This document shows positions 42,401 to 47,890 of a stretch of 64,000 bases of DNA, one piece after another. The DNA is taken from contig JAZGTH010000007.1 of NCBI GenBank assembly GCA_036877525.1, forward strand, positions 3,689,001 to 3,753,000, in the 5' to 3' direction. How positions within the stretch are numbered: the stretch's first letter is position 1; every line of letters starts with the position of its first letter. Under the pieces are notes generated by a model that was given only the letters and a program-made list of their open reading frames with translations, did no database searches and was not told the DNA's origin. The DNA is from Chromobotia macracanthus (lineage: Eukaryota > Chordata > Actinopteri > Cypriniformes > Botiidae). A program made the translations under genes and the position numbers.

Positions 42401-45400
42401 TTTGATCGCTGATCTGTTATGTACTTGCTCAGTAACTGATTAACCAAAAACGTTACACATTGTAGCTTTAAATTAAAGCTATTTCATCTCATTTGATTTT
42501 TTAAAGTTGATAAATGCAAACCAAATGTATGATAATCCATAAATTATTGAAAACTAAACAATCACAACATCCTTCTCCCTGTATCACTTATTAATTATTT
42601 AATTTCTATTATATTAATTATCTAATTATATAAGTTAATTTCTGTCTTTGTCTCCTTTATCTTTGCTGTTTTCTGCAGTACTCAACCCTTGTCAGGATGT
42701 CTGCAGTCACCTGTGTTTGCTGCGGCCAGGTGGATACACCTGTGCCTGTCCGCAGGGCTCCAGTCTTCTCACCTTCAACAAGAATGAATGTGATGCCGGT
42801 AAGTAACATACTGACTCTTCACTCTTCCCTTTTGTTATCAGCTGATTGGTGACATCACAACCTTCACGATATGCATGCGCTTCATCTAAAACTGCATGAT
42901 AAGAGAATGTTACTGTAATGTGATGTTTTCAGTGCTGTGATATTGTGATGAAGGTGGTGTGTTTGATCTGTGATGTGATACTGTTGTGCCTCATGTTGCT
43001 GTGATTATTTTGCACCTGCCACTCACACCTACAGCCATTGAGCCAGAGGTGTCCATGCCTCTTGCATGCAGATGCATGAATGGAGGAACATGCTACACTG
43101 ATGAGGGTGACCTGCCCAAATGCAAGTAAGTTTGACAGCTAATCAGCTCCGTCTGAAAGAGCTTCCATGGTTCTGTTGCTTGTCTGGTGTTATATATGAT
43201 ATACAAGTTATATAGGGAATATAGAGTAGAAAACAATGTATCTTTCACAGCTAAAAATGTCCTCCTAGTAAATAAAAGTGAAACTCCACTTTTAAAAGTG
43301 GATACCAAAACAGTTAATTCTCTACTTTTAAGACTTTCTGATGCCAGACAGATGAATAATGTCTTTAGTAAATGCATGAAAGCATAACAACACAATATAA
43401 AATGCATAAGAAGAAATAAAAACTATTAAACAATAACAAACAAATAACATTGAATCAAGTTTTACTCTCAAGTCATCCTAGATGTATATGACTTTTTGCC
43501 TTTAGCCCAACTGAATCTAAATTCTATTAAATCATTTCCTGGCTCTTGCCGGCTTTGTAATGGCAGTGATAAGCGCATCCATCCATCATTAAAATAATCC
43601 ATACGTCTCCTGTGGGTTAAAAATGTTGTCTGAAGTAAAACAATGTGTTTGTCAATTTCATTTTAAGTAATTTATGGGCTAATTTTCATTCTTTGGTGCA
43701 CTATGCCTTAAGGCAATTTTTGAATTCTGTTTTAGGATAACACAAGTGAAATATATGCAGTAAGCCTGAGACAGCAGGAAGAGAGAAGGCTTTGTTTTGT
43801 GAAAACAGTTTTGTTAAAATCTCATCATTGTTTTTTGTCCCTCAGGTGTCCTTATGGCTACTCTGGTAGTTACTGTGAGATGGGACGGTCTAGAGGTGCT
43901 CCAGCAGGCACAGGTGACAACTGCTTGTCACTCAATGCTTTGCTAGTCATTAATAATTGTCTATAATTTGTTGCTTATTTGTAAGTGTTGAGTAAGTACT
44001 TCTGCTCACAGTTCTCAAATTAGGCCATAGAGTCATGTGATTCTGTTATATATCCACTCTAATAACTCTAACCAGACTGATACCAGCTAGTTCAGCATCT
44101 TTACACCTCAGTAAACTTCACAGAGGAGTTTTCTCACCCCCAGCAAAAACTGCAAATGTCAAATGAAGTGTAATAGATTTAGACTGTGTGCATTCCAAGT
44201 ATTTCTTACATACTGTGTGTGTTTGTGTAGCTGTGGCTGTTCTGTTAGCAGTGGTTATTATTCTGATAACTGGAGCTCTGGCTGTGGCAATTTTCTTCAA
44301 CTACAAGCGCACTGGTTCCCTCATTCCATCATTACCTAAACTACCCAGGTAAACACACCTCTCGGCCTCCTGCAGTGGACTTAAACAGTATTTGACAAAC
44401 AGGATGCCACATTTAAAAATGTCTGAACTTCATTACCTTAAATAATAAACCACGCTGCCCCAGCAAGCAAATGATTCTTTTCTCAGAACAACAGGATAAC
44501 CCACAACCTTTGAGCTGCTAATGCAATGCCCTACCAAATGAGCCACAGGAACACAGCATATTAAATATGATACAAGGCTGGAAACTGTACTATCTAAATA
44601 TAAATTTTTTGCTAGAGTATATCCGCTAATATTTTGCCCTGTTTCTGTTTAGTCTGAGCAGCCTGGTGAAGTCAGGCGACACAGGAAACGGGGTGTCGTT
44701 CCATTCGGGCGACAATGTGACGATGGACCTGGAGCCTCAGACTCTGGGGGTGTTCTTCATCGACAGAGCCATGCAGATGGTACACATGCCCCATGTTTGT
44801 TCATTGAACACTAACTGCTTCTCCTCGACCTTTAAGTGCACTCAGCACATTCCTCTGTCTTATCTGTGGGGCGTAAAATCTCTGGTTGACCCTTTGACCC
44901 CAGTGTTAATGTTAGATCTGTTTTGAAAGGATTCAGGTGTATCATTAATAATGATCATATCGTGATCAGACCCATAATGGAATCCGCACCCACAGAAGCT
45001 CTGAACACCAGTCATGCATAGAGTTTTACTCGTTCCTGCCTGACGTGTTGCTTTATGAAATATTTTGGCTAATCTGAACGCTTTCAGGTAAAAATAGTAA
45101 CATAGTCTGCTGAATACAATTGACCATGTTTACCATGGAACATCTACCCACAAAATCTGCAAAGAAAATGTAAAAAAACAGCAGATTTCATCTGGTCATG
45201 ACATCCAGCTCCTGAAGATGCTGTTAAATGTAGTGGAAGATAAAAAGACACGAAAAGGCTGATTTCATGAATATATATCACAAATATGTACACAAAATGA
45301 GCACTTTTTTATTCAAGACTAAAATAATGGAAAACAGAAATTGTTTATAATCTATGGACAAGGCATTGATTTGTTAGCTGTGATACATCTACTGGGATTT

Positions 45401-46267
45401 CGGTAGTTGGTAGCTGATCTGGATCTTCTGGTTGTTTCTGATAGGATGAGAACTTTGTAGACTCTGGGAGGCAGCCGGTTACATTTGAGAATCCTCTGTA
45501 CTCAACTACAGCAGGCCCGTCCAATGATCCTGCAGTGATAGATGCCACACAGGTACATTATATCTCTAAAGCATCTCATAGCTCTCTAGAAACTGCCTAC
45601 AAATATAAACAACCATGTTTCCGTGCTTGATTTCATACAGGTGACTGTGAATGTCAGTGGAGACCAGAATAACTTCTCGAACCCAACGTATCACGCTTAT
45701 GAGCAGGCTGTGGAGGTGAAGAGCATCCCTGTGGAGCAAAAGTCCACACTGGTAGGAATATGTGAACATCTTCAGTTTGCCCATCAACCCTGTTTTGTCT
45801 GTTTTGTTCATGTGACCATTTTTTTATCCAATCATCCATTCATTTATTCATTCTTCCTTTCTTCAGGAGTCCAAATGGAGCTTCTTTAAAAGAAAACTTA
45901 AGCCAAGTTCGACATTTGAAAACCCGACTTATTCAGAGGTGAGAACCAAATCAAACCTCAGATTAAATATTTAATATATTATTTAATTTTCTTTATATCA
46001 TGAATAGTTTGTATTGTGACGTGTGGCCGTTACAGATGGTTTGAGAAGTTTGACAGTTTCAGCACTGGATGTAAACATCTGTTACTCGTGTTGTAGATGC
46101 AGGATGATCAGACTCTTGGAAGTGTAGAAGCCAGCAGTACAACACAACCGTCTCCAGTCGATCCCCCTCCCAAAGCCCAGAAACGAGAGAAACTCAGCAG
46201 CTACTCTCCAACAGAGGACACCTTCAGAGATACAGCCAACCTGGTTAAAGAGGACAGTGAAATATAA
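210..46267 (+). CDS. lrp2: lrp2 / megalin, 3' nine-tenths (67 exons, 5' end outside window)
   Basis: Giant LDL-receptor-family endocytic receptor of the apical membrane of absorptive epithelia; it binds vitamin-carrier proteins and many other ligands and recycles through clathrin pits. The window encodes 4,212 residues ending in TAA at 46265-46267. Human LRP2 is about 4,655 residues, so some 400-450 N-terminal residues are missing upstream. Domain order and cluster sizes (8, 10 and 11 LDLa repeats in the three clusters seen, YWTD propellers between EGF modules, one membrane helix, NPxY tail) match LRP2 and not LRP1. Every exon has AG/GT borders, the phases join without conflict, and no internal stop was met. 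Exon details are in the block entries below. Whether this is the lrp2a or lrp2b paralogue was not resolved; linkage to dhrs9 and abcb11 is the ancestral arrangement. Confidence 0.96.
434..932. other. lrp2 intron, nothing recognised
   Basis: AT-rich, with no repeat copy, exon or RNA gene that I could identify. Confidence 0.5.
1268..1590 (+). mobile_element. MITE family A, copy 1 (lrp2 intron)
   Basis: Begins cccagctaacaattttagg, then repeated GTTCC/AACATT-type motifs, and ends near gagaacattagccaac. The same sequence recurs at least ten times in this window in both orientations, with no coding capacity, as expected for a non-autonomous palindromic DNA element. Confidence 0.75.
2134..2274 (+). 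CDS. lrp2: lrp2 exon 4: EGF-like module
   Basis: A single exon of 141 nt encoding an EGF-like domain with six cysteines, NPCGTDRGGCEHICVLSH at the start and CRCRMGYDLHADGKRCV at the end. It closes the preceding propeller. The donor gttg|gtaaga leaves phase 1, matching the acceptor at 2542. Confidence 0.92.
2542..7056 (+). CDS. lrp2: lrp2 exons 5-9: complete YWTD propeller
   Basis: Exons 2542-2745, 4168-4360, 5782-5907, 6540-6670 and 6919-7056. Blades are marked by IFFSDTVKDIVYKQ, NLYWTDPRYRSISVMK, YIFWTDWYRPAKIMRA, RLYWVDAFFDKIEHS and YVYFTDWRLGGIVRVR. The segment RQFLLFSSQLAVRGIPF at its start is strongly LRP2-like. Introns 2746-4167 and 4361-5781 are the large ones here and carry repeat copies described separately. 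Confidence 0.93.
3189..3421 (+). mobile_element. MITE family A, copy 2, with both ends intact
   Basis: Starts cccagctaaca and ends tgttagctggg, an 11-bp perfect terminal inverted repeat. This is the best-delimited copy and defines the family at about 230 bp. Confidence 0.8.
4378..4762 (+). repeat. interspersed repeat family C, copy 1
   Basis: Contains tcacttggcggccatattt at one end and gccgtattgagcgttgcac with cccccattcatagtaat at the other. The reverse-complement form occurs at about 37285-37735. No coding capacity seen. Confidence 0.55.
4929..5034 (-). mobile_element. MITE family A, truncated copy 3
   Basis: Carries the terminal part ttacttaatggaaacattag ... acaacctaaaattgttagct in inverted orientation relative to copy 1. 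Half of the element is missing. Confidence 0.65.
5215..5760. other. unique, balanced-composition intronic stretch
   Basis: Unlike the surrounding AT-rich intron, this part has normal complexity and higher GC, including a CG-containing ctcggggggcctcgctttc. No reading frame with splice sites fits lrp2 here. Possible regulatory sequence, unproven. Confidence 0.3.
6025..6378 (+). repeat. interspersed repeat family D, copy in lrp2 intron
   Basis: Runs from ggaagggtaggca to cctaccctgccttt, ends that are roughly inverted. The middle has tccaaagccacgcctcctcc and tttatggtcctgcatctt. A clear relative lies in an abcb11 intron at 58387-58657. Confidence 0.65.
7355..9744 (+). CDS. lrp2: lrp2 exons 10-14: EGF plus LDLa cluster of 8
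   Basis: Exons 7355-7636, 7976-8215, 8810-8929, 9100-9216 and 9364-9744. After an EGF module (GDCSHFCFPAPY, CGCPYGMKLEAN) come eight LDL-receptor class A repeats, each about 40 residues with six cysteines and a C-terminal acidic calcium site of the D-x-S-D-E type. Variants include GADEQGC in repeat 4 (Ala for Ser) and GADESPLC in repeat 8. Human LRP2 also has eight repeats in this second cluster, so nothing appears lost. These modules bind basic patches on ligands. Most repeats are bounded by phase-1 introns, the usual shuffling unit. Confidence 0.95.
7787..7905 (+). mobile_element. MITE family B, partial copy
   Basis: Shares tgtcatgtacttgctcaa and ttttaaccccaaaaattac with copies at 42184-42470 and 52141-52446. 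Only the right part is present. Confidence 0.5.
8216..8809. other. lrp2 intron, nothing recognised
   Basis: AT-rich intron between LDLa exons; no repeat family member or extra exon seen. Confidence 0.5.
9745..10780. other. lrp2 intron 14, left part
   Basis: AT-rich and featureless apart from a short direct repeat near 10422-10480 (atctacctgtttcagg and atctacctatttcagg, each followed by tgaaaaa). The candidate microexon and an AGGGCTGGGC MITE lie to its right. Confidence 0.5.
10781..10795 (+). other. lrp2: candidate 15-nt microexon in lrp2 intron 14
   Basis: A pyrimidine-rich tract ending in cactcacag precedes ATGAGCCCTTACCAG, which is followed by gtaggc. Used between exons 14 and 15 it would keep frame and insert five residues (N-EPLPD-QESC instead of N-QESC) in the linker between the LDLa cluster and the EGF pair. 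The human protein I recall has no such insertion. It may simply be a chance match of short signals. Confidence 0.25.
11058..11425 (+). mobile_element. MITE with AGGGCTGGGC terminal inverted repeats
   Basis: AGGGCTGGGCAATATT at the left end and GCCCAGCCCT at the right form a perfect 10-bp inverted repeat about 365 bp apart, with an AT-rich, non-coding interior. This end sequence is common in non-autonomous fish DNA transposons; the superfamily was not determined. Confidence 0.7.
11537..11785 (+). CDS. lrp2: lrp2 exon 15: tandem EGF modules, second calcium-binding
   Basis: One 249-nt exon encoding two EGF-like domains. The first is CSDNNAGCTHGCIQGPFGAQ; the second begins with the calcium-binding consensus DIDEC and contains CFNERGSFRCHCQDGYTLE, with the aromatic/hydroxylation context typical of cbEGF. 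It separates the 8-repeat LDLa cluster from the next propeller. A possible 15-nt exon just upstream (10781-10795) would insert five residues before it. Confidence 0.94.
11786..12893. other. lrp2 intron 15, nothing recognised
   Basis: The left part is very AT-rich (TTATTTATT-like runs around 12060-12200). A more balanced stretch near 12225-12560 shows no exon or repeat match. Confidence 0.5.
12894..15206 (+). CDS. lrp2: lrp2 exons 16-20: propeller plus EGF
   Basis: Exons 12894-13105, 13492-13676, 14148-14376, 14590-14767 and 15072-15206. Blade markers are RVYWSDTTQDRIW, NLYWTDYVLETIEVSK, LMFWTDWGRNPRIERASMDG, LLYFADAYLDFIDYCD and FVYWTDRYINRVIRANKW. The last exon is an EGF module (NPCDPHLSPCTHICLLSA, CACPSGWTLAAD). 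Joins at 13105/13492 and 14376/14590 are phase 0; the others are phase 1 or 2. All are consistent with an uninterrupted frame. Confidence 0.93.
13808..14008 (+). mobile_element. MITE family A, copy 4
   Basis: Contains aatgtttccaacaaaagcg, aagttttaggaacgttcg, ttccactaacaacttaag and ends in agctggg. The left terminus is missing. Confidence 0.65.
15207..15891. other. lrp2 intron 20 before the SINE
   Basis: No exon or repeat identified. Confidence 0.5.
15892..16053 (+). mobile_element. tRNA-derived SINE
   Basis: Head tctcctgtagctcag resembles a tRNA A box, duplicated here as ctcctgtagagc, and is followed by a degraded B-box region (ggtttaaccccaggag). The tail gtaagtcactttggataaaa is shared with the copies at 23537 and 50434. 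The duplicated head suggests a rearranged or inactive copy. Confidence 0.65.
16153..19449 (+). CDS. lrp2: lrp2 exons 21-26: propeller plus EGF
   Basis: Exons 16153-16319, 16469-16612, 16979-17088, 17387-17564, 17995-18208 and 19210-19449. Markers are MIYWVEHPGEIHRVKSDGTN, NLYYSNPSSQAIEVLRL, KLYWTDQGTESGIPAKVAS, KLYWAVTGTGVIERGDPDG and YLYFTDRDFEVIERVDKATG. Exon 26 holds the EGF module (NGCSNNVGSCQQLCLPRPGG) and the start of the next propeller (HSEAMVPIAGRG). Exon 26 has an in-frame alternative AG four bases downstream of the chosen acceptor, but only the chosen one keeps phase. Confidence 0.92.
17135..17336 (+). mobile_element. MITE family A, copy 5
   Basis: Starts ctgctaacaattttagg and runs through cttcccttatgtttcc to agcaacttaagaataac, 50 bp upstream of lrp2 exon 24. 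Confidence 0.65.
18309..18431 (-). mobile_element. MITE family A, truncated copy 6
   Basis: Inverted orientation, ending acaaccaaaaattgttacct followed by ggg; only one half is present. Confidence 0.6.
18440..18935. other. unique-looking intronic stretch, lrp2 intron 25
   Basis: This part of the intron is compositionally balanced and contains no repeat I could match within the window and no convincing exon. It could hold conserved regulatory sequence, but nothing in the sequence alone proves that. Confidence 0.3.
18947..19112. repeat. imperfect palindromic repeat
   Basis: The left part (cggggaattttggaaac; gtgggaattatgg) is repeated in reverse complement on the right (ccataattccc; gtttccaaaatcccc). 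The arms flank a short centre, as in fold-back elements. Confidence 0.55.
19754..23497 (+). CDS. lrp2: lrp2 exons 27-31: two propellers with intervening EGF
   Basis: Exons 19754-19942, 20758-21678 (the largest in the window, 921 nt), 22244-22409, 22493-22651 and 23208-23497. Exon 28 carries blades (YLFWADYGQTPKIERAFLDG, YIYWVDDSLDMIARI, VIWVDRNLKKVFQASKQ), then an EGF module (NPCLESNGGCAHLCFAIPG) and the first blades of the following propeller (DDYLIYSTESTVRSLRLDPE). Later markers are RIYYSDYINQTISSMAVDG, YMYWTDWGTIAKIERATLGG, RLYWADASLQKIERCSITG and HIYWTDWNTRSIYRANKYDG. Exon 31 ends inside an EGF module (CSSPCEQFNGGCSHICTPG) completed by exon 32. Confidence 0.94.
19943..20757. other. lrp2 intron 27, nothing recognised
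   Basis: Ordinary AT-rich intron; no copy of the local repeat families. Confidence 0.5.
21880..22110. repeat. degenerate GGTTGCTAAGGT-type tandem repeat
   Basis: Irregular copies of tggttgctaaggt and gtggttgttaggtagttgc run through lrp2 intron 28. Related reverse-complement fragments (agcaaccacccacaacaccc) occur near 23045 and 2400. Confidence 0.6.
23537..23688 (+). mobile_element. tRNA-derived SINE, best-preserved copy
   Basis: Head cctgtagctcaattggtaaa matches a pol III A box, and ggtcgtgggttggattccc matches a B box about 40 bp later. The body ends gtaagtcactttgcataaaa and a short AAATGCATAAATG tail. It is not a functional tRNA gene, because the cloverleaf 3' half is absent. Confidence 0.8.
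23942..29118 (+). CDS. lrp2: lrp2 exons 32-38: LDLa cluster of 10
   Basis: Exons 23942-24142, 25083-25325, 25722-25847, 26550-26669, 27983-28114, 28302-28503 and 28823-29118. Exon 32 finishes an EGF module and starts the cluster. The ten class A repeats keep their six cysteines and acidic C-terminal calcium site, for example CDNDDDCGDGSDE, CDHYNDCGDNSDE, CDGDNDCGDMSDE and CDRRNDCGDSSDE. Repeat 3 has the LRP2-typical insertion NGTSDEQNC. Repeat 7 has the long loop INNRPPQRKC seen also in mammals. Repeat 8 is split by a phase-2 intron (28503/28823) rather than bounded by introns. The repeat number equals the human third cluster. Confidence 0.94.
24143..25082. other. lrp2 intron 32, nothing recognised
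   Basis: Contains imperfect inverted motifs (tcagtaggttttggaacag near 24809; caaaaacctactgagatgcc near 24533) about 270 bp apart, suggesting an old palindromic element at roughly 24528-24830. No exon was found. Confidence 0.45.
25848..26549. other. lrp2 intron 34, nothing recognised
   Basis: AT-rich, with runs such as taataatattagttctaata; no exon or family repeat. Confidence 0.5.
26751..27014 (-). mobile_element. MITE family A, near-full copy 7
   Basis: Inverted orientation, from the aacgttgagttctctcaacg region to aaaattgttagctggg. It contains acttaagttgttagtgg-type and tacttaatagaaatgctggg segments shared with the other copies. Confidence 0.7.
27015..27982. other. lrp2 intron 35, right part
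   Basis: Beyond the MITE copy this is ordinary sequence with short CA-rich segments near 27630-27690. No exon recognised. Confidence 0.45.
29465..31659 (+). CDS. lrp2: lrp2 exons 39-41: two EGF modules and a propeller
   Basis: Exons 29465-30131 (667 nt), 30605-30775 and 31436-31659. The block starts with GINECTDPSMHHCDHNC and the calcium-binding DVDECSVTPSVCSQVC modules, then NSNITPYLIFSNRYYLRNL and blades RLYWIDVSRRVVERMFFNG, KLYWVDSFLDCMKVSELDG, YVYWSDWGDKAFIGRVGMDG, KLYWSDAHLNYIE and SVYWTDWNTRTVEKGNKYDG. The acceptor of exon 41 (31434-31435) is the last of a tandem array of near-identical acceptor-like units (see the repeat at 31162-31449). The residues FSDLDG at the exon start match the mammalian FSDLEG/YSDLEG, which fixes this acceptor. 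Confidence 0.93.
30186..30335. repeat. interspersed repeat of a common teleost type
   Basis: The phrase gtgttggagtaggtggagct followed by aaatctgcagga and the flanking gagaccactgacc are typical of a widespread fish repeat ('aactctgcagg' type). This is recognised from memory, and only one copy is seen in the window. Confidence 0.4.
30833..30895 (+). mobile_element. MITE family A, small fragment
   Basis: gttctactaatgttactgca and agagaactttt match the right part of copy 1 (near 1514-1560). Confidence 0.45.
31162..31449 (+). repeat. 13-bp minisatellite overlapping the exon 41 splice acceptor
   Basis: About 20 copies of a 13-bp unit beginning TTCTCTG, in three main flavours: TTCTCTGATCTAG, TTCTCTGATCTGT and TTCTCTGAAAAGG; a few are 20 bp. 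The final copy is the first 14 bases of lrp2 exon 41, and the preceding AAAAG is its acceptor. The array therefore consists of duplicated acceptor-plus-exon-start sequence. Several upstream copies contain the same AAAAG|G acceptor context. Confidence 0.9.
31660..33340. other. lrp2 introns 41 and 42 (around exon 42)
   Basis: Apart from exon 32399-32576, the two introns hold no recognised element. Confidence 0.45.
32399..39013 (+). CDS. lrp2: lrp2 exons 42-51: EGF plus LDLa cluster of 11
   Basis: Exons 32399-32576, 33341-33537, 33810-34055, 34229-34357, 35756-35875, 37070-37186, 37862-37978, 38174-38311, 38586-38708 and 38885-39013. The first exon is an EGF module (NPCAVNNGGCSHLCLLRAGG) and the start of repeat 1. 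Eleven LDLa repeats follow, equal to the human membrane-proximal cluster. Repeat 1 is interrupted by a phase-2 intron; from exon 45 onward each exon is one repeat bounded by phase-1 introns, with the codon for the last or flanking residue split. Repeats 8 and 11 have FTDESSC and QTDELGC in place of the usual S-D-E site. Confidence 0.94.
33577..33660 (+). mobile_element. degraded tRNA-type SINE head
   Basis: gtggcatagcggttaaaaat followed by aggttgaggtttgaatttta resembles the A and B boxes of the SINE at 59120. It is heavily decayed. Confidence 0.4.
34647..34922. repeat. GT and CA microsatellites
   Basis: A (GT)n run at about 34647-34670, shorter GT runs near 34720-34773, and a (CA)n run at about 34901-34922, all within lrp2 intron 45. 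Confidence 0.9.
35041..35390. repeat. 350-bp polypyrimidine (CT-rich) tract
   Basis: Almost purine-free on the plus strand, built from CTCTC, TTCTCC and CATTCTC motifs. The long hydrophobic Ser/Leu/Phe reading frames it creates are composition artefacts. It lies in lrp2 intron 45. Confidence 0.9.
35876..36726. other. lrp2 intron 46, left part
   Basis: No exon found. aggggaagtgcacccaaaaa at about 35966 resembles a phrase common in fish interspersed repeats, but no second copy with clear borders was seen here. Confidence 0.4.
36727..36904 (-). mobile_element. tRNA-derived SINE, inverted
   Basis: On the plus strand it reads tttggcagacacttttatcc, then ctttaccaactgagctacag, the reverse complement of the SINE head seen at 23537. 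An internal duplication of gtgcattcagttatacattt is present at about 36771-36818. Confidence 0.75.
37285..37735 (-). repeat. interspersed repeat family C, copy 2 (inverted, degraded)
   Basis: gtgaatgggggagcggggag and cagcgctcaatatgtccgct are the reverse complement of the end seen near 4709-4750; the other end (caaagatggcctccgagtgc) matches the region near 4390. Confidence 0.5.
39378..39440. repeat. (TC)n microsatellite before lrp2 exon 52
   Basis: An uninterrupted TC dinucleotide run ending a few bases upstream of the acceptor ctgttag at 39445. It effectively forms the pyrimidine tract of that splice site. Confidence 0.9.
39445..42798 (+). CDS. lrp2: lrp2 exons 52-59: EGF pair, last propeller, EGF
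   Basis: Exons 39445-39576, 40130-40261, 40634-40777, 40868-41033, 41120-41248, 41479-41699, 41779-41958 and 42679-42798. Two EGF modules (CSEGLCEHNCTDLSSGGFIC; calcium-binding DINECEIFGTCPQLC) precede PPVLLLPDNVRIRRFNLSS. The propeller is marked by IVYWTVLGRGSDFGAIKRAY, HIYWTDAGTNRIEVAKLDG, MFWTDWGRKPKIEAAWMDG, RIYWCDSKTNIIESMKSDG and HVYWTTKQKGEVWKKDKFG. The block ends with EGF NPCQDVCSHLCLLRPGGYTC. The exon 52 acceptor lies directly after a long TC microsatellite, which extends its pyrimidine tract. Confidence 0.93.
42184..42470 (+). mobile_element. MITE family B, full copy
   Basis: Starts taaagttacaatctgtga and ends ttacacattgtagcttta, which are inverted repeats of each other. The interior is non-coding. 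Relatives lie at 52141-52446 and 7787-7905. Confidence 0.7.
43035..44348 (+). CDS. lrp2: lrp2 exons 60-62: juxtamembrane EGF and transmembrane helix
   Basis: Exons 43035-43125, 43846-43913 and 44231-44348. The first two encode the last EGF module (CRCMNGGTCYTDEGDLPKCK and CPYGYSGSYCEMG). The third encodes a single hydrophobic helix, AVAVLLAVVIILITGALAVA followed by IFF, and then the stop-transfer sequence NYKRTGSLIPSLPKLP. This is a type I membrane topology with the propellers outside. Confidence 0.95.
43126..45444. other. lrp2 introns 60-63
   Basis: Outside the three exons and the SINE fragment at 44455-44560, these introns show no recognised feature. Confidence 0.45.
44455..44560 (-). mobile_element. 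tRNA-derived SINE fragment, inverted
   Basis: aatgccctaccaaatgagcc followed by acaggaacac is the inverted A-box head of the same SINE family. The upstream acccacaacctttgagctgc corresponds to the B box region. Confidence 0.55.
44653..46267 (+). CDS. lrp2: lrp2 exons 63-67: cytoplasmic tail with three NPxY motifs
   Basis: Exons 44653-44779, 45445-45552, 45641-45751, 45867-45938 and 46097-46267. The tail is about 210 residues. Exon 64 has FENPLY, exon 65 has FSNPTY and exon 66 has FENPTY; such NPxY motifs recruit PTB adaptors (Dab2, ARH) and drive clathrin uptake. Exon 66 also has KWSFFKRKLK, a conserved basic stretch before the third motif. Exon 67 encodes the conserved end SPTEDTFRDTANLVKEDSE followed by I, a likely C-terminal PDZ ligand (human ends in SEV), then TAA. 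The exons joining at 44779, 45552, 45751 and 45938 are all phase 0. Confidence 0.95.
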
Positions 46268-47530
46268 CCATTACACACACATGGGAAATACAAAGAAACA
46301 CACTTCCTTTGCACAGAATCCTATTTTTATATGCAGCCCACATACAACAGAAATCAATGTAAGATTATCTTAAATAAAAAGGTCGATATGAGAATAGATG
46401 TGATGAAACCTTTGTATAGCTTACAGAACATACGGTCTGTCCAGAGTTTGCCTTCGGAGACATTGTATGCCAATTCTTGTATGATTCTTTTTTTATTATC
46501 GTAATGTCATATTTGTATATCTTTGCATCGATGCTGCTGAGAGAGAATGTTATGAATATTTTGTACATTTGTAAATTGAAAAGATTTTGTTGATGATATC
46601 CTCTGCTAAGAAGTTATTTTGAAATAGATTACACTTATTTCTGGAAATACACAAACATGCCAACGTGACCGTATGAGTTGTGTGCTTTGACTCTTTGCCA
46701 TTTTATGATTATTTTTGTTTTGCCACTGGAACGAAAAGCGCATATGCATCACATATGTGAATATACCTCATTTGTGGAGTGGCCAGCTTCAGGAGAAAAA
46801 GAGCAGAAGTCCACAGCATATTTTGTTCAGCTAAAATGATTAGCTGGACACTCCTGATTTAGTCATGTGATCCACTTGTGACTACTATCAAATACTCTAT
46901 GTATACAACATGACAGGAATGCATCGTTAGTATACTATGCTGTAAAACACTAGTAGCGGTAATACCAGAACACTTTCTTTTGGTTAATGTGGGCTTTGTA
47001 CTCAGAACTTTTTTGGGCATGACTGTAAACATCCACCAGTACATTTGGAGTAACGTTGAATTTGAGAAGATACTTCATTTCTTGCTCTGAAGAAAGGGAG
47101 TCTCGTTAAGTATTAATAAAATAATAATATGCAGTGACTTTAATATGCCTGCCAGATAAGTAAATGTTATAACAGAGAAAGAAGACTGTGTCATTCATCT
47201 GGTTTAAATAATACTTGAAATTGCCCAGCTTATATACATGTGAATATTTATGACTCTGTCACCCTTTTTCTGCCAGTTTCAGAGATCTCCAACATCCCAC
47301 TAGAGTGTGAAGGGCTATTTATATTTACTGTGTTTTATATATATATATATCTCATGACGTGGATCTGGGTGGCAAAGTCAATATATTTTGAGTGATTTTG
47401 TAGAATGATAGAAATACAAATATGAATATTTTCATATTCATAAGCACACGTGTCTATAAAATGGAACTGGAAACAAATTAATGCTGCTGTGAAATAAAAA
47501 ATCAAATAAATCTGTTCGCTTTTTAACAAA
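46268..47530 (+). other. lrp2: lrp2 3' UTR with candidate poly(A) signals
   Basis: AT-rich sequence without coding potential after the stop. AATAAA hexamers occur at 46373-46378, 47115-47120, 47493-47498 and 47505-47510, so more than one end is possible; the distal pair would give a UTR of about 1.25 kb. The exact cleavage site cannot be seen. Confidence 0.6.
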
Positions 47531-47630
47531 TGTGCAGATTTTTTAAGCTTTATATTGTTCTGCATAGAATTTTCTCATAGTATTTATCAAACAATGCCAT
47601 TCAACAAATTTTGGTTATATATCTTTTTCC

Positions 47631-47636
47631 TTTATT
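47631..47636 (-). terminator. dhrs9: candidate poly(A) signal of the dhrs9-like gene
   Basis: TTTATT on the plus strand is AATAAA on the minus strand, 255 bp beyond the stop codon at 47891-47893. It lies about 120 bp from the last lrp2 signal on the other strand. Confidence 0.45.
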
Positions 47637-47890
47637 TCTATATTAACAACAATGTTGTATTCCAAATCTTTCATCATTACAGCTTAAAAATGTCCTTTCA
47701 ATATGTGATATACATTTTCTAAAAAAAAGAAAGGCAGGTCCTCTGAGCCTTTGAGACGTACATGACTGTTACTAGTTATTTATCCAAACTAACCCTGCTG
47801 TTCATGAACTACAGGAGCTGAAGTTTGATTGCTGTGCTCACACCAGCATGACAGCCGGATTATGATGTCAGTACTTGTTTGGACCAACAC

